From positions 1 to 64,000 of IMG/VR virus record IMGVR_UViG_3300047157_000174: a DNA stretch of 64,000 nt; one strand, 5' to 3'. This document shows, piece by piece, positions 15,916 to 23,239 of this stretch (the first letter of the stretch is position 1; each line of letters begins with the position of its first letter). The translations under genes and the position numbers were made by a program. The notes below the pieces were generated by a model that saw nothing but the letters and a program-made list of their open reading frames with translations, made no database searches and was not told where the DNA came from. The stretch is from a virus.

Positions 15916-16093
15916 AATAGAAGATATAGTAATTAAAAAAATAGAAGCAAGAGCAGAAATTGGAGAACGTAAGTATAATACCACAATGGAAAGAGTTGAT
16001 TTGACAAAAAAAGCATGGTTAATTCATGCTCAGGAAGAGGCTTTAGACCTAGCAATTTATTTACAGAAATTGATATTGTTGGAGGAAGAGTAA
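15908..16093 (+). CDS. MazG-like nucleotide pyrophosphohydrolase-type small protein
   Basis: A 61-residue helical protein. GERKYNTTMERVD followed by a helix with AQEEALDLAIYLQKL resembles the short MazG/dCTPase-like phage proteins, in which a GxxKYG segment is followed by EExxD. Those enzymes hydrolyse nucleoside triphosphates, often unusual ones. The protein is near the minimum for this fold, so it would act as a multimer or be a remnant. The ATG at 15908 gives an 8-base overlap with the previous gene. Confidence 0.55.
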   Translation: MSEIEDIVIKKIEARAEIGERKYNTTMERVDLTKKAWLIHAQEEALDLAIYLQKLILLEEE

Positions 16094-16170
16094 TGAAAAA
16101 TAGTTGGTCTTTAAAAATAATATATTTTATAGGTAAAGTATCTACTATATTTAAGAGGTGGAAAAAATGA
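16093..16170 (+). CDS. 25-residue basic/hydrophobic microprotein
   Basis: A short frame starting in TAATG overlap with the MazG-like gene and ending in ATGA overlap with the next micro-gene. It encodes 25 residues: a hydrophobic helix (LKIIYFIGKVSTIF) with a basic end (KRWKK). It contains AAGAGGTGG, the ribosome binding site for the next frame. It may be a membrane-active peptide or a coupling leader. Confidence 0.35.
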   Translation: MKNSWSLKIIYFIGKVSTIFKRWKK

Positions 16171-16226
16171 AATGGAAAGAATACTTTAGAAGAAAAAAAG
16201 AATATAGAGAGAGGAATAAAAAATGA
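16167..16226 (+). CDS. 19-residue highly basic microprotein
   Basis: A frame of 19 codons linked by ATGA to both neighbours. It has a very good ribosome binding site (AAGAGGTGG) and itself contains AGAGAGAGG, the site for the next gene. About half of its residues are Lys or Arg. Whether the peptide has a function or only carries the coupling signal cannot be told from sequence. Confidence 0.3.
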   Translation: MKWKEYFRRKKEYRERNKK

Positions 16227-16567
16227 AAATGAATAAAAATGAAGTAGTATATATGTTGGGTTATTTAACTCACCGCCAAATGATAGATGCAGTAATAAAT
16301 GAAAGTGTAAGTGCAAGTAGTATGATTGATATTTGTGAACACATGAATAAACACTATTGGGGTGGATATGAAGGTTGTATTAGTTATTGTAAGTTCTTTC
16401 AAGAAGATAAAGAGTTAGCAAAACTATTTGAAGAATGGTATTTTGTCGGGGAACATTTAACAAATTTTGACCCTGATGGAACATTTTACAATGGAACGGT
16501 GGATATTCAAGATACGCATGAGAACTTTAGGAAAGAATACGAAAGAATGAAGGCGGTGTTAAAATGA
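16223..16567 (+). CDS. protein of unknown function
   Basis: A 114-residue, mostly helical protein. A central YWGGYEGCISYCKFF stretch holds aromatics and two cysteines. No known motif is recognised. It has a strong AGAGAGAGG site, starts with ATGA overlap and ends with ATGA overlap onto the next gene. Confidence 0.5.
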   Translation: MKMNKNEVVYMLGYLTHRQMIDAVINESVSASSMIDICEHMNKHYWGGYEGCISYCKFFQEDKELAKLFEEWYFVGEHLTNFDPDGTFYNGTVDIQDTHENFRKEYERMKAVLK

Positions 16568-16962
16568 AAGATAAAGTTGAAAAAATATTAAATTCTAGAG
16601 AATGGACGTTTGCAGATTTAACTAATACTACTAAGTTAGTAAAAAGTTTTTCAGATGAAATATACCACGACTTAAGTTCTAAAGAAATGTTGGAATTAGT
16701 ATGGAACATTCCTGTTCCCGACCCAATTAATTTTGAAGATTTTATGAATGATTCATTTGGTAAACTGTTTCAAACACTTGTCATCGAACAGATTCAAATA
16801 GAAATGACAAGTATATTAAAAGAAAAACTACTAAGTGCTAATGTAAACTTTAGTAATAATAAAAATAAGGAGGAAGAAAACAATGATGTTTCCGAGGGAA
16901 GTTTGGGCGGGAAGCCACTTAAAGAACGCACCGCAGATGAAAAGAAAGATAGTGAAGAATAA
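16564..16962 (+). CDS. protein of unknown function upstream of primase
   Basis: A 132-residue protein with an acidic, low-complexity end (NNKNKEEENN, then KDSEE). The last 80 bases overlap the primase gene in another frame, and the AAGGAGG ribosome binding site of the primase lies inside it. The N-terminal 90 residues look helical. The family is not recognised. Confidence 0.5.
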   Translation: MKDKVEKILNSREWTFADLTNTTKLVKSFSDEIYHDLSSKEMLELVWNIPVPDPINFEDFMNDSFGKLFQTLVIEQIQIEMTSILKEKLLSANVNFSNNKNKEEENNDVSEGSLGGKPLKERTADEKKDSEE

Positions 16963-17884
16963 GAAAGAATTTATTGATTGGGTTAATATTTACAATGGAA
17001 GAATGAATTGTTATACAACAGTTTATGATTTTGAAGTTGTCAATGATAATACCAAAATAGATTCTTCGGTTGTTCTTGACAGGATGTTTCTTGATTTTGA
17101 TGCACACGGAGAGCCTTTAGAAAATGCACATAGAGATTTTATGAGTGTTGGAAAGAAACTATTGTCATTAAATATAATGTTCAATGCTTATTTTAGTGGA
17201 AAAGGTTTTCATATAATTGCACATGGGGAGCGAGTTAATGATATCAGATGCATTCAACAATATTATACCGAATTGGCTAAAGACCATCCTACTCTTGATA
17301 GAACGGGTATTCAGACTAATAGGTTAAGAAGAGTACCTAACACTTTGAATTTAAGCAGTGGTAAAGAAGGTAATCACTACTATTGTTCACCTTTAGATTT
17401 TGCTTCATTGGATGGAGTTTCTATGTATGATATATTAGTTATGGCTAAACAAAGAAATCCTATGATAACTACGGGTACTGAGAGAATCGTATTCCCTACT
17501 GTTAAACCAATTCATCTAGCAGATATTGAAATAGAGATACCAAAACCTATTGGTACATTACCAATCATACCCTGTTTACATAATGCGATTATGGTCGAGA
17601 ACCCTAGTCATTATGCTAGAGTTTACTTAGTTCAATGGTATAGAGATTTACTTACATTAGGTGAAAGAAAAGTTTCTTTAGAACAACAAAAGGAAGTAAC
17701 CGAATTGATTATGACAGAGTTGGCAACAATAGCAGGTCATCCCGAAGTATGGTTAGATTGGGATTACAATAAGACTAAGAAATATGTTAGTGGAATTGTA
17801 TCCAAGGGTTATCATGCAGCAGGTTGTGAAACTTTAATTACACAAGGATATTGTGTAGGAAAATGTTGGAGGTATCACGAATGA
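16883..17884 (+). CDS. archaeal-type primase, PriS-like catalytic domain fused to PriL-like Fe-S domain
   Basis: A 333-residue primase that would make the replication primers. The catalytic part has Asp71-Phe-Asp73 (metal ligands), SGKGFH at 105 to 110, and the conserved RLRRVPNTLN segment of the PriS fold. After residue 210 a second domain has IIPC, a helical stretch (ARVYLVQWYRDL), then AGC, GYC and GKC, four cysteines placed as in the 4Fe-4S domain of PriL. So both subunits appear merged in one short chain; cellular PriS alone is about 340 residues. The ATG at 16883 is backed by AAGGAGG nine bases upstream. It ends in an overlap with the ERCC4 nuclease gene. Confidence 0.85.
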   Translation: MMFPREVWAGSHLKNAPQMKRKIVKNKKEFIDWVNIYNGRMNCYTTVYDFEVVNDNTKIDSSVVLDRMFLDFDAHGEPLENAHRDFMSVGKKLLSLNIMFNAYFSGKGFHIIAHGERVNDIRCIQQYYTELAKDHPTLDRTGIQTNRLRRVPNTLNLSSGKEGNHYYCSPLDFASLDGVSMYDILVMAKQRNPMITTGTERIVFPTVKPIHLADIEIEIPKPIGTLPIIPCLHNAIMVENPSHYARVYLVQWYRDLLTLGERKVSLEQQKEVTELIMTELATIAGHPEVWLDWDYNKTKKYVSGIVSKGYHAAGCETLITQGYCVGKCWRYHE

Positions 17885-18579
17885 AACTAATAATAGATAG
17901 TAGAGAAAACTCGGAACTAACAGAGAGAGTAATAGAAAAAGCCCAAAGTCTAAACGTACCATTTGAAAAACAATGGTTAGAAATTGGCGACTATGTTTTC
18001 AATGACGTTTGTTTCGAGGCCAAATCTTCTTTTGATTTCATACAATCCATTGTAAATAAAAGATTGTGGAATCAATTAGATAATATGGATAGAGCCTATG
18101 TAAATAATTTAGTTATTGTTTACGGTTCATTTGAAGATGGATTCAGAAAACATTTGGAACACATAAAAACTAGCATGAATAAAACAGCACAAAGAGTTAT
18201 TCTTAGAAAGAAGTTCTTTGGTTCAATGAGTAAAATAATATTAGATACTGATTGTAGTGTTATTTGGGTTAGAGATGCTTTAACAGCAGCAGAATTAATT
18301 GCAGTTGTTTGTAAAATGCAACCACATGATAGAGAAGTATATGTTCCTAGAATTGTGAAACAGAAAAAAATTAGCACTACTGATTTAAGAGTAGATGTAT
18401 TATCTACAATTAAAGGAGTAAGTGATAAGAAGGCTAAACTTTTGATAAAGAAGTTTGGTTCTATAATGGAAATAGGTGAGGCAACACCTTCTGAACTTTC
18501 TGAAATAGATGGTATCGGCAATGTACTAGCAAAACGCATTGTTGATACATTAAACTCAGAAGAAAAATTGCAAATATAA
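17881..18579 (+). CDS. ERCC4/XPF-family nuclease with helix-hairpin-helix domain
   Basis: A 232-residue structure-specific endonuclease. Asp6 in IIDSRE, Gly36-Asp37 and the block Glu46-Ala-Lys48-xxx-Asp52 correspond to the GD...ERKxxxD active site, with the middle Arg replaced by Ala. A C-terminal helix-hairpin-helix pair (VLSTIKGVSDKKAKLL and LSEIDGIGNVLAKRI) would bind branched DNA. The helicase domain of Hef/XPF is absent, as in crenarchaeal short XPF. The role would be resolving forks or recombination intermediates. The ATG at 17881 has GGAGG eight bases upstream and overlaps the primase stop; an upstream in-frame ATG at 17851 lacks a site. Confidence 0.88.
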   Translation: MKLIIDSRENSELTERVIEKAQSLNVPFEKQWLEIGDYVFNDVCFEAKSSFDFIQSIVNKRLWNQLDNMDRAYVNNLVIVYGSFEDGFRKHLEHIKTSMNKTAQRVILRKKFFGSMSKIILDTDCSVIWVRDALTAAELIAVVCKMQPHDREVYVPRIVKQKKISTTDLRVDVLSTIKGVSDKKAKLLIKKFGSIMEIGEATPSELSEIDGIGNVLAKRIVDTLNSEEKLQI

Positions 18580-18591
18580 GGAGAAAGAAAA

Positions 18592-20166
18592 ATGAATAAT
18601 ATTGATAATAATTTTAATGAAGATGAATTACTAGAAGAAGCAATGAGAAATCAGTTTAATGAAACGATAAATACAACATTAAGACTACCAAAAATAGTTG
18701 AAGAATATGCAGATAGTGCAATAGAGGTATCTAGAAATAATAGAGTACCCGCAATATTATCAGCCTATTCCTTACTAGGGCAGATTTGTAAAGAAATGGT
18801 TTACGTTCCAAAAGGAAGAGGAACAGAAGATGTTAGAGTTCACATTATTTGGCTACAAACAAGTGGTTCGGGTAAAAGTGAAATGTATAATTTTACAGGT
18901 AGAATAGCGCAGTATGTTTTTGATATCATTAATGGTAGACATAGAGATAATGTTGAAGCAGAAACCGCAGGTGAAAGACATAATAGATTTTCTATTCATG
19001 CCGTTAAGTCAACAACAGATGCAGCACTTATCGGTAAAATGAAAATGGAAGATGTCACTATTACTGATGATGACGGCAACACTACATACGAACAAATACC
19101 TAAACAACTATTTGGTGGTTTGGAAGGTGATGGTCTTTGTGTGTATGATGAGTTTGAGTATTCGGGTGTTTTCAAACCTACACAACATAAACAAGAAGTT
19201 GTAATGTATTTGAATACACTAATGAATACTCTAGCAGGTCAAAATTATAGAATAACAAAACAATTAGCAGAAGGTGGAGAAATGTATTGTGATAGCAGAC
19301 GTTCTATTTACGCTACATCCTATATTCCTAAAACACTAACTAGTGTTATAGCAGAAACAGGATTGCTGCAACGTTGTCTTATCTATATTAGAGAAGTTCC
19401 TATAAGTGAACAGAACGCTGTAAGAGAAACTTTGAGTAATGATTATGGTAGGATTATAGATACACAAACACCAATCAATAAGTTTGGTGATGCATTTGTG
19501 GAAATCTATGAATGTCTTAAAGAGAAGTACGATTCTGTTCCATTGGTAGTTAATGATAATATGTCAGAAGAACAGATTAGAGAAGCAGAAGTAATCAGAA
19601 GAAAGAAAGTAATCACGTTTTCTAAAGGTGTAAACGATACAATAACAAACGAGACAATTAAGTTTCAGAACTTTGTACATGATAGCCGACCTGCTGTAAT
19701 TGAGATAGCAAATAATTTTATTACTAGAATGCAAGTAAGTATGGTTAGACTAGCAGTTCTTTCTTGTATTGCAGAAGCACCTAAATTACCAAAGAAAGAT
19801 AGATTCAAACTAACTAGTAAACACGTTTTACAAGCATCTCATGTAACCCAACAATGTTATAAATCTCTTGTATTGTGGTTAGATTCAGCCCTAAGAGCCG
19901 AAAGACTATCTTCTGCCAAGAAACAAAAGTTAGATGTATTTACAAAAGAGTATAAAAAATTAGTAGAAAATGGAAAATCAGTAAGCATAGAAGGACAGAC
20001 AGGAGAGTGGATAAATAAATCTGTACTATTAGAAACAGTAAGATTAGTAACCAATGCATCACCTGCAACAGTATATAGGAACTACAAATCTAATAAGGAG
20101 TATTTTGACGAAATAAGACACAACAAAACTAGATTTGTAAATATAAAAAGGAGAGGAATAAAATGA
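18592..20166 (+). CDS. probable replicative DNA helicase (P-loop ATPase, DUF3987/MCM-like)
   Basis: A 524-residue ATPase right after the primase and nuclease genes. Walker A is TSGSGKSE with Lys95. Walker B is GLCVYDEFEYSG near residue 185. A sensor-like YATSYIP and an arginine-bearing LLQRCLIY follow. A C-terminal region with SPATVYRNYK looks like a winged helix. This order fits the DUF3987/primase-associated helicases of phages and also distant MCM-like proteins; I cannot choose between them. No other helicase is visible in the replication block, so it is the best candidate for the fork helicase. AAGGAGAAAG precedes the ATG. Confidence 0.65.
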   Translation: MNNIDNNFNEDELLEEAMRNQFNETINTTLRLPKIVEEYADSAIEVSRNNRVPAILSAYSLLGQICKEMVYVPKGRGTEDVRVHIIWLQTSGSGKSEMYNFTGRIAQYVFDIINGRHRDNVEAETAGERHNRFSIHAVKSTTDAALIGKMKMEDVTITDDDGNTTYEQIPKQLFGGLEGDGLCVYDEFEYSGVFKPTQHKQEVVMYLNTLMNTLAGQNYRITKQLAEGGEMYCDSRRSIYATSYIPKTLTSVIAETGLLQRCLIYIREVPISEQNAVRETLSNDYGRIIDTQTPINKFGDAFVEIYECLKEKYDSVPLVVNDNMSEEQIREAEVIRRKKVITFSKGVNDTITNETIKFQNFVHDSRPAVIEIANNFITRMQVSMVRLAVLSCIAEAPKLPKKDRFKLTSKHVLQASHVTQQCYKSLVLWLDSALRAERLSSAKKQKLDVFTKEYKKLVENGKSVSIEGQTGEWINKSVLLETVRLVTNASPATVYRNYKSNKEYFDEIRHNKTRFVNIKRRGIK

Positions 20167-20408
20167 GTAATAAAACATATGAACATACATTTCAAATGTA
20201 TAATGTAAAAGATGGCCCGAAAGTAATGATTGAAGCACTAAACACGTTAGGACAACAAGGTTGGGCTTTAAGCACAGTAATGAATATAGGAACTGATAGA
20301 TTAATCGCTTTCTTAGTAAGAGACACAACTAAAGAAGCACCTAATCCACAAAAAGCAGACCAAGATAAAATTACTGCTTTGTGGTCTGCAACAGGTGATG
20401 AAGAGTGA
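20163..20408 (+). CDS. DUF4177-like small protein
   Basis: An 81-residue protein. A helix with MIEALNTLGQQGWAL followed by the strands STVMNIG and RLIAFLVRD matches the DUF4177 pattern (x-x-LN-x-x-x-x-x-GW-x-x-V...). Such proteins are common in bacteria and viruses, with no known role. It overlaps the helicase stop (ATGA) and is followed by a GTGA-linked micro-gene. Confidence 0.6.
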   Translation: MSNKTYEHTFQMYNVKDGPKVMIEALNTLGQQGWALSTVMNIGTDRLIAFLVRDTTKEAPNPQKADQDKITALWSATGDEE

Positions 20409-20488
20409 TACCATATAGAAAAAAAATGTGGTTCGAAAGAATTTTTGATATATTAAAATCAACCGGAGAGGATGATTCAGATGGCGAC
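20405..20488 (+). CDS. 27-residue microprotein
   Basis: A frame beginning with GTG within the DUF4177-like stop (GTGA). The N-terminus is basic and aromatic (RKKMWFERIF) and the end is acidic (GEDDSDGD). It overlaps the next gene by 8 bases and contains GGAGAGG, the ribosome binding site of the exonuclease. A functional product is possible but unproven. Confidence 0.3.
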
Positions 20489-21083
20489 TAATGTTTTAGC
20501 AATTGATTTAGAAACAAAAAATATGTCTCACGAAATTGGTGGTTGGGAAAACACCCATATGTTTCAAGTATCAACAGTTTGTACTTGGGATGGGGATGTA
20601 GGTACTATCTATATTGACAAATCAGTAGATGATTTGAAAAAATCTAATGTAATTATCAAACCATTATCAGAATTAAAATTCGATTTAGAAAAACATTTTG
20701 ATAACGGTGGAAAATTACTAGGACACAATATACGAAACTTCGATTTACCTGTTTTGAAAAACGCAATGGATATTTATTGTATCAGAAAATACCTAGATAA
20801 TCCTGAATCATATATTGATACTAGCGCAATACTTTCTAAAGAATACGGTGAAAGATATTCTCTTTCTAATTTAGTTCAACATACACTTGGTTCTGATAAA
20901 TTAATGGATAGCGCAGATGCACCAAAGATTTGGAAAACAGGAGGTTACTCTCAAGTTGCTGAATATTGTTTGAAAGATTGTGAATTAGTTTATGATTTGT
21001 GGAAACACGGTGTTGAGAACCAAATAGTTAAAGGCTTCTCCCTTGAAGAAGCAATTGAGAAAGATTTGGAGGTGATGTGGTAA
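20481..21083 (+). CDS. free-standing DEDDy 3'-5' exonuclease (PolB-type exonuclease fold)
   Basis: A 200-residue exonuclease. Asp9-Leu-Glu11 forms Exo I, HNIRNFDLPVL forms Exo II, and YCLKD with the final Asp forms Exo III. All three motifs are intact and the tyrosine makes it the DEDDy type. The start at ATG 20481 has GGAGAGG ten bases upstream; the ATG at 20472 is too close to it. It could proofread for the split polymerase, whose own Exo II motif lacks the usual Asn, or trim DNA ends. Its stop overlaps the next small gene (TAATG). Confidence 0.85.
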   Translation: MATNVLAIDLETKNMSHEIGGWENTHMFQVSTVCTWDGDVGTIYIDKSVDDLKKSNVIIKPLSELKFDLEKHFDNGGKLLGHNIRNFDLPVLKNAMDIYCIRKYLDNPESYIDTSAILSKEYGERYSLSNLVQHTLGSDKLMDSADAPKIWKTGGYSQVAEYCLKDCELVYDLWKHGVENQIVKGFSLEEAIEKDLEVMW

Positions 21084-21244
21084 TGGCTTTAAGTGCAACA
21101 TCTATTGCTATTTGGATTGTTTTTATAATTATGATTTCATTATTATTTTTTGCAGCCTTTGGCAATAGTAAATATTCAGAAGATACTATTGAAGAGTATA
21201 TGACGAACCTAATAAATGAGGAACAAAAACGTGGCTCTAGTTGA
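21083..21244 (+). CDS. 53-residue single-pass membrane protein
   Basis: Residues 7 to 27 are a clear transmembrane helix (IAIWIVFIIMISLLFFAAF). The tail is polar and acidic. It starts in TAATG overlap with the exonuclease gene, with GGAGGTG upstream. It is one of the last genes of the plus-strand block. Membrane location is well supported; function is unknown. Confidence 0.6.
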   Translation: MALSATSIAIWIVFIIMISLLFFAAFGNSKYSEDTIEEYMTNLINEEQKRGSS

Positions 21245-21368
21245 GGTATGTAACTTCTGTAAAGAAGAGACTATACCAAGACGGATTCGTGGGGTCTATG
21301 TTGGTAGTCTTGATGAAATCAAGATTTGGCAATGTAGAAAATGTAAGGCTTTGTGGTCGAATAATTAA
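21231..21368 (+). CDS. 45-residue zinc-ribbon microprotein (GTG start)
   Basis: A small frame overlapping the end of the membrane protein gene by 14 bases. CNFC near residue 7 and CRKC near residue 35 are separated by a beta-hairpin-like stretch, a typical mini zinc ribbon, ending KALWSNN. It is the last gene before the T-rich terminators. The well-spaced cysteines argue for a real protein. Confidence 0.55.
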   Translation: MALVEVCNFCKEETIPRRIRGVYVGSLDEIKIWQCRKCKALWSNN

Positions 21369-21375
21369 TTTTATT

Positions 21376-21472
21376 CGGCCATGAGGCTGCTTTTTTTTTG
21401 TAATTTTTTTTAGACATTTTTATTTAAATTAGTATTTTTATTTTTTTTAAGAATAGTATTTTTTTTTGTAAA
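21376..21472 (+). terminator. terminator region of the plus-strand early block
   Basis: A weak hairpin CGGCC (21376-21380) / GGCTG (21385-21389) with loop ATGA is followed by nine T bases (21391-21399). Four or more further T-tracts follow up to about 21472. Archaeal transcription ends at oligo-T tracts, so several in a row form a strong stop. It lies directly after the last early gene. Confidence 0.7.
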
Positions 21473-21487
21473 GAGCAATTCTGAGAG

Positions 21488-21495
21488 TATATAAA
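21488..21495 (+). promoter_or_regulatory. TATA-box-like element
   Basis: TATATAAA lies just after the terminator tracts, in a 222-base region without a gene. An archaeal start site would be expected about 25 bases downstream, near 21520. This would drive the short plus-strand cluster at 21591-21943 or a small RNA. I see no other feature in 21496-21590. Confidence 0.45.
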
Positions 21496-21590
21496 CTGTG
21501 CAGAATTTGTATTTTAACATAAAAAATACCGCAATGTAAATTAACTACTTGGTGTTAGAACTACACTAGAGTGAAGCGGGTTTGTCAACA

Positions 21591-21758
21591 GTGGAAATTA
21601 ATCAATCAATTATAGAAGGTTTAACCCACTTAGATTTAGACTTCGCTATGTTTTTTGTAAATACTTTTTTTGTAATCGTATCGCTACAAATGACTCACTT
21701 ATTTTATGTATTATGGGAGGAAAAAAGATATGAAAGAAAGAACACATCACAATGGTAA
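21591..21758 (+). CDS. 55-residue membrane protein (GTG start, tentative)
   Basis: A frame from GTG 21591 encoding a hydrophobic segment (FAMFFVNTFFVIVSLQM) and a basic-acidic tail. The ribosome binding site is weak. It overlaps the next small gene by 29 bases and contains the GGGAGG site of that gene. It could be a small membrane protein under the TATA-like element at 21488. Confidence 0.35.
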   Translation: MEINQSIIEGLTHLDLDFAMFFVNTFFVIVSLQMTHLFYVLWEEKRYERKNTSQW

Positions 21759-21813
21759 ATGTAAGTGGATGACCGATTTTATGGAGTCATTGAAAGATAT
21801 AGAAGTTGAGTAA
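21730..21813 (+). CDS. 27-residue protein of unknown function
   Basis: A short frame with a good GGGAGG site. It encodes a His/Lys/Cys-containing N-terminus (HHNGKCKW) and an acidic helix. The gene that follows starts one base after its stop. No family can be assigned. Confidence 0.35.
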   Translation: MKERTHHNGKCKWMTDFMESLKDIEVE

Positions 21814-21814
21814 A

Positions 21815-21943
21815 ATGAATGAAGATTATTGGGAAGCACAAATAGAAGGTTTTGAAAATCAATTCAAGAAACCAATTTGGAGAGACTACTTAGAAACTCA
21901 ACGTAAGTTATTAGATGAAGTATTTTCTTTAGGTTTAGATTAA
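21815..21943 (+). CDS. 42-residue acidic protein at the convergent junction
   Basis: A short frame with Trp and acidic residues (MNEDYWEAQ) and an amphipathic C-terminal helix. Its stop overlaps the stop of the minus-strand late block by 4 bases, so the two blocks meet end to end here. Translation is plausible by coupling but has no further support. Confidence 0.35.
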   Translation: MNEDYWEAQIEGFENQFKKPIWRDYLETQRKLLDEVFSLGLD

Positions 21944-22245
21944 CAATCTACGCCTTCGGTAAAACCATCTTTGGTTTTTAAATCTTCATAGCATTGTTTA
22001 ATTATGTTGTATTGAGTTTTAGTAGCAGATTTGTTCATCAAAAAATTACCATTGAAACCGCCAACAGGAGATGCGTTGTCAGCATATGCTTCTGAGTTTG
22101 CGTATATTTTTCCATTATATTCAATTGAAAATTTATTATCTCCTTCAACATCTATTTCTTTATTACATCTAGTATCAATTATTACACATATTGCATCTCT
22201 GCATAATATTCCAAAGTTTGTATTGTAGTCAATTTCTAACGCCAT
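21940..22245 (-). CDS. last gene of the late block, unknown (cysteine-containing)
   Basis: A 101-residue protein with four cysteines and a beta-rich look (INxNFGILCRDAICVIIDTRC, later YGGFNGNF-like turns). It lies downstream of the fibre-assembly chaperone gene with a 39-base gap. AGGGGAAATT-like G-rich sequence precedes the ATG. A virion surface or host-recognition role is possible from position only. Its end overlaps the convergent plus-strand gene. Confidence 0.5.
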   Translation of the reverse strand: MALEIDYNTNFGILCRDAICVIIDTRCNKEIDVEGDNKFSIEYNGKIYANSEAYADNASPVGGFNGNFLMNKSATKTQYNIIKQCYEDLKTKDGFTEGVDC

Positions 22246-22284
22246 ATTAATTTCCCCGTGTTGTTTTCTTTTTATAATTATTCC

Positions 22285-22542
22285 TTAAAACCAATTTTCC
22301 GTTTGAGGCCAATTATCAACAGCATCATTTGCTGTCTCATAATTTTCTGGTGCATCTCTTAACCATTGTCTAAAAGTAGTAATAGCATTTTGTTCTTCTT
22401 CTGTTAAAGAATTATATTTATCTGTTAACATATGAAAATCTGTTGCTAAAAGTGCAAGGTTTCTTGATTCTCTAAACTGTTCCCATGAAACATCATAGGG
22501 TACACCATCTTCTGTTCTGTATAATTGTGTTAATCTAATCAT
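22285..22542 (-). CDS. tail fibre assembly chaperone-like protein
   Basis: An 85-residue protein. The sequence (VSWEQFRESRNLALLATD, then TEEEQNAITTFRQWLRDAPE, then DNWP) follows the pattern of phage tail assembly chaperones of the 'W..FR..RN..L..TDW...YR..LRD.P...WP' type. These help fold or attach fibre proteins. The start at 22542 overlaps the stop of the fibre-tip gene (ATGA) and has GGAG nine bases upstream, better than the ATG at 22557. The position right after the fibre genes supports the call. Confidence 0.7.
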   Translation of the reverse strand: MIRLTQLYRTEDGVPYDVSWEQFRESRNLALLATDFHMLTDKYNSLTEEEQNAITTFRQWLRDAPENYETANDAVDNWPQTENWF

Positions 22543-23228
22543 GTTAATGTACTCCATACTGCTGTTTTGTTTCCCGAACCCGAACCTGAAAAACTTACAG
22601 ATGTTGCCGGAGAAGTTGAACCATTAACCCACATAGCAAACCCATTACTAACACCTACGTTTCCACCCGAACCTGTAATGTTAGGTATTCCTGTTCCAGT
22701 CCACCCTAAAACTTGAAAATTAGTACTACCGGAGTTTTGATTATTAGCCCAATTAGATGTTAGAATAGCATAATATTTTGAACTATCTAGTGTTAATGAT
22801 TGTCCACTCGCTACTGTCCAATCTTCTGAATTGTAGCCTGTTGAACCCGATGATGTAACAAACTTTGATGCCGCCCAAGTAGCCGTAGCAATTAGTGTTC
22901 CATTAGGACTACTATCTGTCAACACACTATCTGCTAATTCATACAGTGCGGCAGTAAGTCCTGTTCCCGCACTACCGGATGCTAATGTATTAATATATAT
23001 CCATGCCTTATCTAAAGTTTTATTTTCTAAGAAACTTACTAAATTACCATAAGCCCAATAAGCATTCATGCTTGGGGCAGTTGTAATATTGCTAGCAGCA
23101 CCATTCATCATTGGAACTCTATTTGAAGTTGGAAACTTAAAACCTGCACCATCTGTATTTGCACCACCGCCTGTTCCATCATCTACTGTTCCATCACTCT
23201 TTCTTCTTCTGAATGCTTGTCTACCCAT
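22539..23228 (-). CDS. fibre-associated structural protein (possible receptor-binding tip)
   Basis: A 229-residue protein rich in Gly, Ser, Thr and Asn with beta-strand alternation and few charged residues after the first 15 positions. The N-terminus (MGRQAFRRRKSDGT) is a short basic arm. A middle region (LDKAWIYINTLASG, then YYAILTSNW) resembles beta-sandwich tip domains of marine phage fibres. It lies between the giant fibre and the chaperone-like gene, so a tip or adhesin is the simplest reading. No enzyme motif is seen. Confidence 0.55.
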   Translation of the reverse strand: MGRQAFRRRKSDGTVDDGTGGGANTDGAGFKFPTSNRVPMMNGAASNITTAPSMNAYWAYGNLVSFLENKTLDKAWIYINTLASGSAGTGLTAALYELADSVLTDSSPNGTLIATATWAASKFVTSSGSTGYNSEDWTVASGQSLTLDSSKYYAILTSNWANNQNSGSTNFQVLGWTGTGIPNITGSGGNVGVSNGFAMWVNGSTSPATSVSFSGSGSGNKTAVWSTLT

Positions 23229-23239
23229 ATTTAATCACC

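Noticed and set aside
21369-21590. tRNA or other structured RNA in the gap between early block and junction genes
   Set aside because: I could not fold a cloverleaf or find a CCA-like end; only the T-tracts and a TATA-like box stand out.
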